The notes under the pieces were generated by a model. It was not told the origin of the DNA and ran no database searches. It saw only the letters and a program-made list of their open reading frames with translations. From assembly GCA_025056965.1 (NCBI GenBank), contig JANWVF010000076.1:1-35903 (forward strand): a stretch of 35,903 nt of DNA, in the 5' to 3' direction. The DNA is from Thermoflexales bacterium (GTDB taxonomy: Bacteria > Chloroflexota > Anaerolineae > J036 > Brachytrichaceae). Position numbers and translations under genes: made by a program. Positions 9,429 to 17,565 of this stretch are shown in pieces; position 1 is the first letter of the stretch; each line of letters starts with the position of its first letter.

Positions 9429-11188
9429 TCCTCACCGACTCTGACCGGCAGGATGGCCTCCGTGCGCGCCGGCAGCGCCTCCGGCTGTGGCCAGTCTTGC
9501 GGCGGCCAGTCGCCACCCCAGGCAGCCAGGCGCTCGGCGATGAGCGCGGCGCTCAGCAGGGCACGCGAACGCGCGGCGTTCCGCGCGCTTGCGTCCGCGT
9601 CGGAATACTTGCGCAGCAGCGAGATCAGCGTCTCCATCAGCAGCGCCCAGTAATACTGCTTCAACTCGTCGGGTTCGCCGGTCAGCCCGCAGAACAACCG
9701 GCGCAGCGTGGAAATGGCGTCGAACGCCTTTTGCAGTTCGCCGCGCAGGCGGGGGGATAGGTCGGGCAAATTGTCCCAGTCCGGCGGGGCGAGCCGGTCG
9801 TTTCCTGCGACCGGCGCGAGCAACGCCAGATCGAGGGCATAGGCGAGACGCAGCTGATCGCGTGGAATCGGCGTCAGCCGCAGCTGGATGTCGGTCTCCA
9901 GCTCGGCGAAGTCGCGCAGGATGTATCCTGAGCCGGAGCGCTCGTAGTCCAACACGTATGTCTTGCAGTCCTGGTCCACGAAGATGTTGCCGCTGTGGAG
10001 GTCGCCATGGGTTGCCGCTTCCCATCGCGAGCGGAAGGAGGATTGCAGACGATGCCGATACGCCCAACTCACGGGGTTGCGCAACATAAGCGCCCTTCCA
10101 ACCAGTGATGCTGCGTCGAACCGCTCGCTGTTTTGATTACAGTAATCCAGAATGCGGCGCTCAAAATCGGGTGTGAACATGTGGGCGACGTAATAGCTGT
10201 AGACTGATTGCACGTCTACACTGCCGCGCTCTTTGTAAAGCGGGCGCAGCGTGACGTTGAACAGGTCTTCTAGCGCTCGCCGCACCTGTTCGCCAGATGC
10301 GCGGGGATACCAGCTGCGGAACAATCGGCGATCCTCGCGGGCGATGTTGGTGTAACGGATTGCGCCGATGTGCCACAATGTGACGCTGTGCCCCTGATCC
10401 TCAATGCGCGCGCAACGTTCGGGGAGCAGCAAGCCCTTGATCCACTGTCTGTAGTTGCTTACTTCGCTCTTGATTTTCTCCGCGGCAGCCACTTTCACGA
10501 CCTCACGCTGCAACGCGACGCGATCGGCACGGATAGGTTCCGCAATGTAGACGCCGGCGCGCGCGGGCGCGCTGCTCGACATCTGAGACGTGGAGGGCGG
10601 GTCGGGCGTGACCAAATGTACCTTGGCGATGCTCGGGCTTTCCCCGCGATAGAGCCGCACTAGGGCGCAGCGGATTTCCTCCTCGCTCGCCTCCGGGTTG
10701 TCTTTGAGCGTTTTGCTGCGCAGTTCATCGCAGCCCGGGCCACTGATCTGAAGGTTACACGGGCAGAACTGCTCGAATGCGCACTTGACTCTACCTAGGA
10801 GCTCGTCCGGATCTTCGCCTTTCTCGAGGACAAAGCTACCGTGGGCGTTCGCCCGATTCGTGAGCTGGATAGTAGCGTAGGCAGTTACGATAATGCAGGC
10901 CGTTGGCTTCAAATCCTTGGCCAGGTGCAAGCCCGCTTCATCTGTGCCTGGTCCGAACAGCGCTAAGTCCACAATCGCCACGCGGCAGCCATATGCCCGC
11001 GACTTCGTCTTGGCGTCTGCGATCAGCGCCTCACCTTGACCTTCGGCGATGATCGGCTCATAGCCCTGCGTCCTGAGATCGCAGGCGTGATCCTGGGCAG
11101 TCTGCACATCATCATCCACGACCAACACGCGCCGGGAAGCGTTGCAAGACCAACTCAGATTGTCTGAGTCTTCTCCCACTCGGTTCAT
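9425..11188 (-). CDS. Response-regulator receiver fused to an APH-like kinase domain
   Basis: The 587 residues begin with a complete receiver: D25-D27 acidic pocket, phospho-acceptor D74, T102 and K123. From about residue 185 a protein-kinase/aminoglycoside-phosphotransferase-like fold follows, with VVKV (K232) and E242 in the N-lobe, the Brenner motif HGDLHSGN (H394, D396, N401), and the metal-binding D414 in YVLDYERS. All catalytic residues of that fold are present, so a phosphotransferase acting on a protein or small molecule is likely, switched by phosphorylation of the receiver. A GAGGAA ribosome site lies 8 nt before the ATG. The gene starts 24 nt after the five-GAF kinase and couples by GTGA to the ATPase gene. 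Resistance to aminoglycosides is unlikely given the context. Confidence 0.85.
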   Translation of the reverse strand: MNRVGEDSDNLSWSCNASRRVLVVDDDVQTAQDHACDLRTQGYEPIIAEGQGEALIADAKTKSRAYGCRVAIVDLALFGPGTDEAGLHLAKDLKPTACIIVTAYATIQLTNRANAHGSFVLEKGEDPDELLGRVKCAFEQFCPCNLQISGPGCDELRSKTLKDNPEASEEEIRCALVRLYRGESPSIAKVHLVTPDPPSTSQMSSSAPARAGVYIAEPIRADRVALQREVVKVAAAEKIKSEVSNYRQWIKGLLLPERCARIEDQGHSVTLWHIGAIRYTNIAREDRRLFRSWYPRASGEQVRRALEDLFNVTLRPLYKERGSVDVQSVYSYYVAHMFTPDFERRILDYCNQNSERFDAASLVGRALMLRNPVSWAYRHRLQSSFRSRWEAATHGDLHSGNIFVDQDCKTYVLDYERSGSGYILRDFAELETDIQLRLTPIPRDQLRLAYALDLALLAPVAGNDRLAPPDWDNLPDLSPRLRGELQKAFDAISTLRRLFCGLTGEPDELKQYYWALLMETLISLLRKYSDADASARNAARSRALLSAALIAERLAAWGGDWPPQDWPQPEALPARTEAILPVRVGEE

Positions 11189-11212
11189 CGCAACTTCCTC
11201 AGATCAACATGG

Positions 11213-14200
11213 TCACCTCGCGCCCACATGAGGCGGCGCGACGGGCAGGAGGATGATGAAGGCGGCGCCTTGAGGCGGCTGTTCATCGGCCAGGCGCACG
11301 ATGCCTCCCATCGCCTCGATGTACTGGCGGACGCGAAGCAAGCCAATCCCATGCCCTAGGCTGTTGTCAATCTTCTCGCGGAAGAGACGCAGGCGCAATT
11401 CCGGAAGCACGCCCGGCCCGTCATCCTCGACGCGCACCTCGACCCAGCGGCCGGCACGCAGCCGGGTGTTCACGGTGAGACGGCTGCCCTGCTTCCCATT
11501 GGACATGGCCGCCACGGCGTTGCCCACTAGGTGGCCGAGCGCCCAGCGCAACCCTTTGGGATTGACGCGCACCCGCACGTCGCCACAATTTAGGACGGGA
11601 TCGAGCGCCAGCGCCGCCGTCGGACGTTGCCGCCAGGCCTCCTGGACGAACTCGCGAACCAGCGTGTCGCAGGGCACGTCACGATACTCGGGCTGCTTCT
11701 CGTTATCGCTCCCCAGTGCTTTCTTAAAGGCCAGCCACAAGCGCGCCACGCCTTCGCCTATCTCTGTGACCCACCTGCGACCCTGTTCAGAAAGGCCAAT
11801 CGAATCATGCAGCAACCATCTAACGCGCCGTCGAATGCTGAGAAACTCTCTGCCTGCGCCGTGCGCGAAGTCCACGAAGCCACCGGTCGCCACCGCCAGC
11901 GCCGTTTGATAGCGCAATCGGTCGGTCAGTTCGTCGCGCTCCATCACCAGGCCGATCTGGCGGGCGATGCCGCGCATCTGCTCCTCGTCATCCTCGTTGA
12001 ACGCCTGCAGGTTTGGGCTCTCCAGGATTAGCACGCCAAGCAGGTCGCCGCTGCTGCTCATCAGCGAGGCGCAAAGCTCAGGGCGCATGCCCGCGCAGCC
12101 CGGCAAGAAGTAAGGATCTGCGCTCGCGTCCGGGCAGTTGTAGACCTCAAGCTCGCGCGTTTCAAGTGCCAAGCGCGCCACATGGCCGGCGATGCTGCGA
12201 TCGCCAACCGGTAGCGTGCCGGTCTCACTCACGTCGTCGAAGGGGTAGAAATCGAGCGAAGCCGGTGCTACCTTCAACGCGCTCTCCGCAGGGGCGTATG
12301 TGTAAATCGCGACTTTGGCGTGCGGGTAGTGCTTCTTAAGCAATACCATGATGCGGCGTAGCGCTTCGTCTTTGCTGAAGGTAGTGGCAGCCAACTCGGT
12401 CACTTGCAGGGCAAGGTCACGCTGATCACGCTGTTTCTCGGCGAACTCCAGCAGAATCGAGTCGCGAATGCTGCCGGCGGCGAGATCGGCCAACACCTTG
12501 AAGAGGAAGCGCTCCTCCGCGGTGAAGACGTGCGGATGCCGATAGTTCAGGAACATGACGCCGACGGTTTCACCCCCGGCGCGCAGCGGCAGAATGGCGA
12601 CCGAGCGGATGCCCTCGCGCCGAACGAAGTCCTTGCTGAAGTCGTCCCTGCCGGTATGCTCGATGAAGCGCGGCGCCTCCAAGTCGAAGCCACGCTGGAC
12701 GACGCCGCCCGCGGTTGCGCGCTCTGCGTAGAGCGCGTCTAGGTCGCGCACGCCGAAATGCGTTCCGAGTATCAGATCTTTGGTTCCCCAAACCAGATGC
12801 CAAAGGGTCAAGGCCGACAGATCACGGGCAACCTCGCGCATGACTCGCTTGATCTCGTCCAAGGTATCGGCCAGGTTGATCGGCGCGGCGATCCGGCGCG
12901 CCACCTCCAGCACGCGTCGTCGGTCGGCTAGGCAACGCGCATTGTCGAGCGCCAGCGCGGCCACGTCGGCCAGGTCCTCCAGCGCCCGGGCATGTGCCTC
13001 GTTGAAGGCGTTCGGGAAGGGGGACTCGACGTTGAGCGCGCCGAGAATCGCCGCCGGATTCGGCTCATCGCCGCGCCGGATCGGCGCGACTAACTGGCTG
13101 CGCGTCCCGCGCCCGTGAACGTCATAGAAGTGCGCCTGCCACTCTGAGGCCGTCACGTCCGCCGCTCGCTGAGTCTGACCGGTGCGCAGCGCAAGCCCAG
13201 TGATGCCGCGGAACGGGTCGGCCTCCCGATTGCACCGGAGTGCGCCGCCGGCGTCTAGAAAGTATTCGCGGCGGATCTCGCGGGGTTCGGGGTCTACCGG
13301 TTCATCGGCGCGCTCCCAGTCGCGCAGGTTGACCTCGACGACGGCCTGCGGCAGGTTGATGATCTCGCGGGCAGCATCCAGAAGGGCGCGCACTACGTCT
13401 TCTAAGCAGGCGTCCGGCTGCAGAGCCGCGTCCATCACGCGCTGGTGACTGGCCAGCTCCCGAGCGCGCGCCTCCCGCTCTGCTGCGGCAGCGTCGCGCG
13501 TCCGCTGCGCTGCCCGCCAATTCTGGATCGCTACGGCGGCCAGCCTGGTGAACATCTTAGCCTGAGTCAGCTCGGGATGGCCGAACATCTGGGGGGATCG
13601 CCAGTACAAGCGCAGCGCGCCGAGCGTCTCGCCTGTCTCCACCGACCGCACTGGCGCGCAGATCAGCGCGCGGACGCCCTCTTCGCTCAGCACGGGGTGC
13701 GTTTCGATCAGCCGCCGCAGGTCAGGCGATCCAGGCTCGTCCGTGTCGGGAACCGCCAGCATCCCCTCGCGCAAGGCCTTAGCGGTCAGGCCGTCCGGGC
13801 GCGGCATGCGGATCGGGTCAGGCACCTTCTGCCAGCCGGCATGGCCAGCCTGCTCGATGTCGTAGGTGACCCGCGTGCCGTCTGCAGTAGCTGGCACAAT
13901 CGAAGCGCAATCTACGCCGACCACCTCGCGCGTAACCTGGCAAATCTCGGCCAGGGTGTCCTTCAAGGATGGCCGGTCAGCATGCGCAAGGATGTCGCAG
14001 GTGAGCGCGTTCAGCCGCGTCTGGCGCTCATAGCGCCAGGCCCGCGCCAGCACGGTGGACGCCTCGCGGCAGAACTTGCGCAGCAGCCGGAGCTGCTCAG
14101 GCACGATCTCGCGCGGCCGGATGACATTGTCGAGCGCAAGCAGGCCAACCGAATGCCCCTCAGCTTGCAACGGCGCAAGCAGCCATTCGCCAACCGGCGC

Positions 14201-14920
14201 ACAACGACCTTGAGCCGACTCCTGGCAGGTGAGGCAATCCGGCCCAAGCTCTTCACCACGGAAGCGCATGATCTCGGCGGGGGACGTCAGGGCGCGGGCG
14301 GCGTAAGGCGATTGGGCGACGGGGATATGGTGCTGCTGCATCTCGGCCGATGCGCAGTCGCCGGCGGCTGCCAGCCCGATCAGGATTTGCGGCATGCCAT
14401 CACGCGCCGACGTCCCGGCGGCTGCGTCCACCCACCACAGCCGTGCGCGCTCGAAGCCCATCTGCAGGCCGCTCCGGACGATGACTTCGGCAGCCTCCCG
14501 GAGCGATTCAGCGCGGTCGGCCCGACGCATCGCCTCGTCCAGTGCGCGCAGGCCGTTCAATTGGCGCAAGCGCCAGGTCAACTCGGGGATTAGGACATCC
14601 CCTTTCGGGAGATAGCACCACGCACCGGCCTGCAGCGCGCGATAGCCGACTTCGGGATCGTCGAAGCCGGTGAAGATGATCGCCTCGGCATTCGGCTGCA
14701 GGCGCATCAAATCTTCCATCGCGGCGATGCCGTCTTTGCCGGGGCCTAGCCGCTCATCAATCAGGAAGACGTCGAATGGCTGCGCCTCCTCTTCTGCGAT
14801 CCGCACAGCTTCCTCCGGCCTCTGCGCCGTGGCCACTTGGATCGGCAACTCGTATCGCAATCGCTTGGCCATTTGATCCGTGAATAGCGGATCGTCATCT
14901 AGGATCAGCGCGCGAATCAT
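11213..14920 (-). CDS. Hybrid histidine kinase: receiver, five GAF domains, HATPase
   Basis: I chose the ATG at 14920 because GGAGGGG lies 6 nt upstream and the receiver begins at once (MIRALILDDD). An upstream ATG at 15067, 9 nt after the previous stop, would add 49 featureless residues. The 1235-residue product has a receiver with D55, T84 and K106. Five GAF-type sensor modules follow (roughly 130-295, 305-490, 510-690, 700-860, 870-1030), then an H-box-like helix (DFAHGAGREF, His near 1018) and a C-terminal HATPase (GHLVGNAVAAM, DDGPGV, GHGIGL). No membrane helix is seen, so it is a cytosolic sensor. GAF1 holds a Cys cluster (DCLTCQESAQGRC, about 226-238) that could bind a metal or sense redox. 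It likely phosphorylates itself and neighbouring receivers. Confidence 0.88.
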   Translation of the reverse strand: MIRALILDDDPLFTDQMAKRLRYELPIQVATAQRPEEAVRIAEEEAQPFDVFLIDERLGPGKDGIAAMEDLMRLQPNAEAIIFTGFDDPEVGYRALQAGAWCYLPKGDVLIPELTWRLRQLNGLRALDEAMRRADRAESLREAAEVIVRSGLQMGFERARLWWVDAAAGTSARDGMPQILIGLAAAGDCASAEMQQHHIPVAQSPYAARALTSPAEIMRFRGEELGPDCLTCQESAQGRCAPVGEWLLAPLQAEGHSVGLLALDNVIRPREIVPEQLRLLRKFCREASTVLARAWRYERQTRLNALTCDILAHADRPSLKDTLAEICQVTREVVGVDCASIVPATADGTRVTYDIEQAGHAGWQKVPDPIRMPRPDGLTAKALREGMLAVPDTDEPGSPDLRRLIETHPVLSEEGVRALICAPVRSVETGETLGALRLYWRSPQMFGHPELTQAKMFTRLAAVAIQNWRAAQRTRDAAAAEREARARELASHQRVMDAALQPDACLEDVVRALLDAAREIINLPQAVVEVNLRDWERADEPVDPEPREIRREYFLDAGGALRCNREADPFRGITGLALRTGQTQRAADVTASEWQAHFYDVHGRGTRSQLVAPIRRGDEPNPAAILGALNVESPFPNAFNEAHARALEDLADVAALALDNARCLADRRRVLEVARRIAAPINLADTLDEIKRVMREVARDLSALTLWHLVWGTKDLILGTHFGVRDLDALYAERATAGGVVQRGFDLEAPRFIEHTGRDDFSKDFVRREGIRSVAILPLRAGGETVGVMFLNYRHPHVFTAEERFLFKVLADLAAGSIRDSILLEFAEKQRDQRDLALQVTELAATTFSKDEALRRIMVLLKKHYPHAKVAIYTYAPAESALKVAPASLDFYPFDDVSETGTLPVGDRSIAGHVARLALETRELEVYNCPDASADPYFLPGCAGMRPELCASLMSSSGDLLGVLILESPNLQAFNEDDEEQMRGIARQIGLVMERDELTDRLRYQTALAVATGGFVDFAHGAGREFLSIRRRVRWLLHDSIGLSEQGRRWVTEIGEGVARLWLAFKKALGSDNEKQPEYRDVPCDTLVREFVQEAWRQRPTAALALDPVLNCGDVRVRVNPKGLRWALGHLVGNAVAAMSNGKQGSRLTVNTRLRAGRWVEVRVEDDGPGVLPELRLRLFREKIDNSLGHGIGLLRVRQYIEAMGGIVRLADEQPPQGAAFIILLPVAPPHVGAR

Positions 14921-15076
14921 CTGCTTCCCCTCCACGGCGAACATGTGATCATCCCCCTTCGTGAAATCCAATCCGCTCACGAGCCGCACGCGCACCGCAA
15001 TTGCCCCCATGCGCGTAGGCCCCGCGTGAGCTCGAATCGCGCGTTGTGGCAGCGTATGCTCCTTCATTAAACACCG

Positions 15077-17323
15077 CTAGACCCCTCCCGGCAACTCCAC
15101 AACTATGCGGGTGCCCCACAACATGGCGCTCTCGGCGACGTAGATGCGGCCGTGCATCGCCTCCATGAGATGGCGCGCGACGTATAGCCCCAGCCCGCTG
15201 CCACCGTCGCTGCGCGTGGTGAAGCCTAAGTCGAAGATGCGTTGCCGATCGCGCAGGTGGATACCCGGCCCGTCGTCCTCCACGCTTACGATGACGACCG
15301 GTCCGGCGCGCCGCTGCCGCTCCTCGATGCGCACGCGCACGCGCCCCACGTGGCCTTCCCGATGCTCCTTCCTAGACCGCAGCAAGGCAATCTGCTGCAC
15401 CGCGTTGAGCATCACGTTGAGCAGGACGTGCTGCAGATGGACCGGGTTGGCACGCGCGATCACCATGCGCTCGGGCATCTCCACCTGGACATCCACGCCG
15501 GCGCGGTCGGCCTCGTCGCGCAGCATCTGAACCGCTTCCTGAGCTTCGTGCTCCACCCGCACGGCGTGAACGCTCGATTGCGTCGCGAAGCGCCGGAACA
15601 GCTCGTTCATGCGCGACAGCGACGCAACGCTCTCCAGCGCATGCGCAAGCATGCCCTGAGCGCAGCGCAGCGAATCCTGTGCCGACGCCGGCGCGATGGC
15701 CAGCGCGCGCTCGACCTCGCCGAGCTGCCGCTCCAATGATTTCAATGCCTCCTTGGCTGCAGGGATGCGGTTGTTCATCTCATGCACTAGGCCGCGATTC
15801 AACTGGCCGAGCAACATATCGCGCTGAAGCGTCACGATGCGGGCGACCATCTCACGGCGATCCAGCGCCGCGCCGACGGCTAGCGCGCCGGCGCGCGCCT
15901 GTTCACGGCGCGCCTCGTCGAAGACGGTAGGCCGGTCGTAGAAGAAGAAAAGGGCGTAGCGTGTCGTCGCATCCACGGGCACCGGCACGCCTAGACACGC
16001 TTGGAAGTGAAGCAGCGGCAGCAAGTAGCGCACCCTAGCAGCAGCCGCTTCGACGTTCTCAATGACACAAAACTCGCGGTCCTCGGCTACGTCCCGCACC
16101 GGACTATGAATCAAATTGGCTGCCGTCTGAATTGCCAGCCGCTCGTCATCGCGAGGAAGCTCGATCTCCACCTTGCGGGCCTCTCGATCGAGCTTGAACA
16201 GCACGGCTAGCGAGGCGCGGGTCAGGCGCTGGGCGCGCAACACGGCCTGGGCCAACAGCCGCTGCGGCTCTGCGTAGGCAGCAGCCGGCGCCTGCCATTC
16301 ATGCGCAGCGGCCGGCCTCGTCAATTCGCTGGTCTGCGAGGCCAGGAGCACATCGAGCAGATCTTCAGCCTCGAAGGGCTTCGGCAAGATCTTCACACCG
16401 CGCGCCAGCAGCTGCTCCAGTGCCGGATTCGCCTTGCCGGTGAGGCAGCCCCAATCGCCGGAGGTCAGCACACCGTGCATCTGCGGCGCAACGTCCAGCA
16501 TGCGAGCCAGCGCCTCCAAGCCCGATATGCCCGGCAGATGCACGTCCATAATCACCAGGTCGAAGGCCGCCCCGGAGGCCAGGCGCGCAAGGGCTTCTTC
16601 GGCCGATGCAGCGCCGTCGGCGTGTTGGCCGGCGCTGCGCAGCCATCGCACCCAGCATTCCCGATGCTTGTCGTCGTTATCCACGATCAGCACGACACAT
16701 GGGCGCGGCAGACCGGCCAGCTGCAGCGGTAATCGCACTCCCCGTTTTGAAGTGACGGGGATGCCAGAACGCAATTCGTCCCGCATCCTGTCGTTCAAGC
16801 GCGCGTCGTCGTCCGACCAGCGCACGGCGCGAATGTCACGCATAGTTAGGGCAATCCGCCGCTGACCGATGTCAACATGCTGCACGACTGCCTTCACCGC
16901 GTCACCGATCCAGAACACATCTTCGATCGGTCGCTTGCACCAAGTCGGCAGATTTGATTGGTGTAGGAGTCCGGCGACGCCTGGCCGTAGCTCGACGAAG
17001 ACGCCATAGGGCTGCACGGCAGTGACGATGCCCTCGACCAGTTGCCCAGGGGAGAGCCAGTCGCCGACGGTGAGCCACGGGTCATCCTGGGCCAGGCGAA
17101 CGCTCAACTCCAGAGACTCGCCGTTCCGTTCGCCCAGCATCACTGCCTGGACTTTGACGCCCGGCCGATAAGTCTGCTGCCAGTTTCGCCGCTCCTCGGC
17201 CGTCCAGGCCAGCTCGCGCTCACGAATGATGGCCTTCCGACCATCCTCCAGCTTGACGAGCAGGCCAAAGGGCATGATCCGGATCACCTCACAGGTGAAG
17301 AGCGTGGTCATCGTGGTGGACAT
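15077..17323 (-). CDS. Histidine kinase with two S1 RNA-binding domains, receiver and GAF
   Basis: This 748-residue protein has an unusual domain order. Two S1 (OB-fold) domains come first: about 6-77 and about 92-163, the second with GQLVEGIVTAVQPYGVFVEL and IGQRRIALTMRDI, typical of ribosomal protein S1 and Tex/PNPase-type modules. A complete receiver follows (208-330; acidic D215/D217, acceptor D260, T287, K315), then a GAF-like domain (about 350-490), an H-box GLVHEMNN (H514), and an HATPase (NVMLNAVQ, DDGPGI, GGSGLGLYVARHL). All kinase motifs are intact. S1 domains bind single-stranded RNA, so RNA sensing or ribosome association is a reasonable inference. This is the first gene of the minus-strand signalling run; the ATG at 17323 or the one at 17311 may be used. 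Confidence 0.88.
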   Translation of the reverse strand: MSTTMTTLFTCEVIRIMPFGLLVKLEDGRKAIIRERELAWTAEERRNWQQTYRPGVKVQAVMLGERNGESLELSVRLAQDDPWLTVGDWLSPGQLVEGIVTAVQPYGVFVELRPGVAGLLHQSNLPTWCKRPIEDVFWIGDAVKAVVQHVDIGQRRIALTMRDIRAVRWSDDDARLNDRMRDELRSGIPVTSKRGVRLPLQLAGLPRPCVVLIVDNDDKHRECWVRWLRSAGQHADGAASAEEALARLASGAAFDLVIMDVHLPGISGLEALARMLDVAPQMHGVLTSGDWGCLTGKANPALEQLLARGVKILPKPFEAEDLLDVLLASQTSELTRPAAAHEWQAPAAAYAEPQRLLAQAVLRAQRLTRASLAVLFKLDREARKVEIELPRDDERLAIQTAANLIHSPVRDVAEDREFCVIENVEAAAARVRYLLPLLHFQACLGVPVPVDATTRYALFFFYDRPTVFDEARREQARAGALAVGAALDRREMVARIVTLQRDMLLGQLNRGLVHEMNNRIPAAKEALKSLERQLGEVERALAIAPASAQDSLRCAQGMLAHALESVASLSRMNELFRRFATQSSVHAVRVEHEAQEAVQMLRDEADRAGVDVQVEMPERMVIARANPVHLQHVLLNVMLNAVQQIALLRSRKEHREGHVGRVRVRIEERQRRAGPVVIVSVEDDGPGIHLRDRQRIFDLGFTTRSDGGSGLGLYVARHLMEAMHGRIYVAESAMLWGTRIVVELPGGV

Positions 17324-17334
17324 GCTGCTGATGT

Positions 17335-17346
17335 CATGCTAGCATG
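17335..17346. promoter_or_regulatory. 12-bp perfect palindrome before the S1-kinase gene
   Basis: CATGCTAGCATG is its own reverse complement and lies 11 nt upstream of the kinase ATG. It contains a possible minus-strand -10 (TAGCAT). It may be an operator for the signalling operon. Confidence 0.35.
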
Positions 17347-17353
17347 CGAACGG

Positions 17354-17401
17354 CTGTCAGAAACGTTCAAATTCTCAGCACTTTCATGACTTTTCTGACA
17401 G
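17354..17401. repeat. 48-bp dyad (10-bp perfect arms) between prfB and the signalling operon
   Basis: CTGTCAGAAA at 17354-17363 is exactly repeated inverted as TTTCTGACAG at 17392-17401, with 28 nt between. It lies in the 242-nt divergent gap between the S1-kinase gene and prfB. Spaced inverted half-sites in such a place suggest a regulator binding site with looping or two dimers; a transcript hairpin is the alternative. Confidence 0.45.
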
Positions 17402-17565
17402 TGAGGTGTTCATCCTTATTGCGCTGCAGGATGCCCGGTTCTTCACTGCGCTTAACCGGTTACCTAAGGCGCGACTTATGCGGCGGTCGGGCCAAGCGAA
17501 GACGGCCAATCGAAGAGCACCGGCATAGCTTGCTCCCCCGGATGTTTGTTATCATCTAGATTGCC

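Noticed and set aside
9425-11188. Antibiotic-resistance aminoglycoside phosphotransferase
   Set aside because: Only the fold and active-site motif are shared; fusion to a receiver and the signalling operon context argue against drug modification.
13445-14593. Open plus-strand frame of 382 codons
   Set aside because: It lies wholly opposite the GAF-rich kinase gene, has composition typical of a shadow of high-GC coding DNA, and shows no domain.
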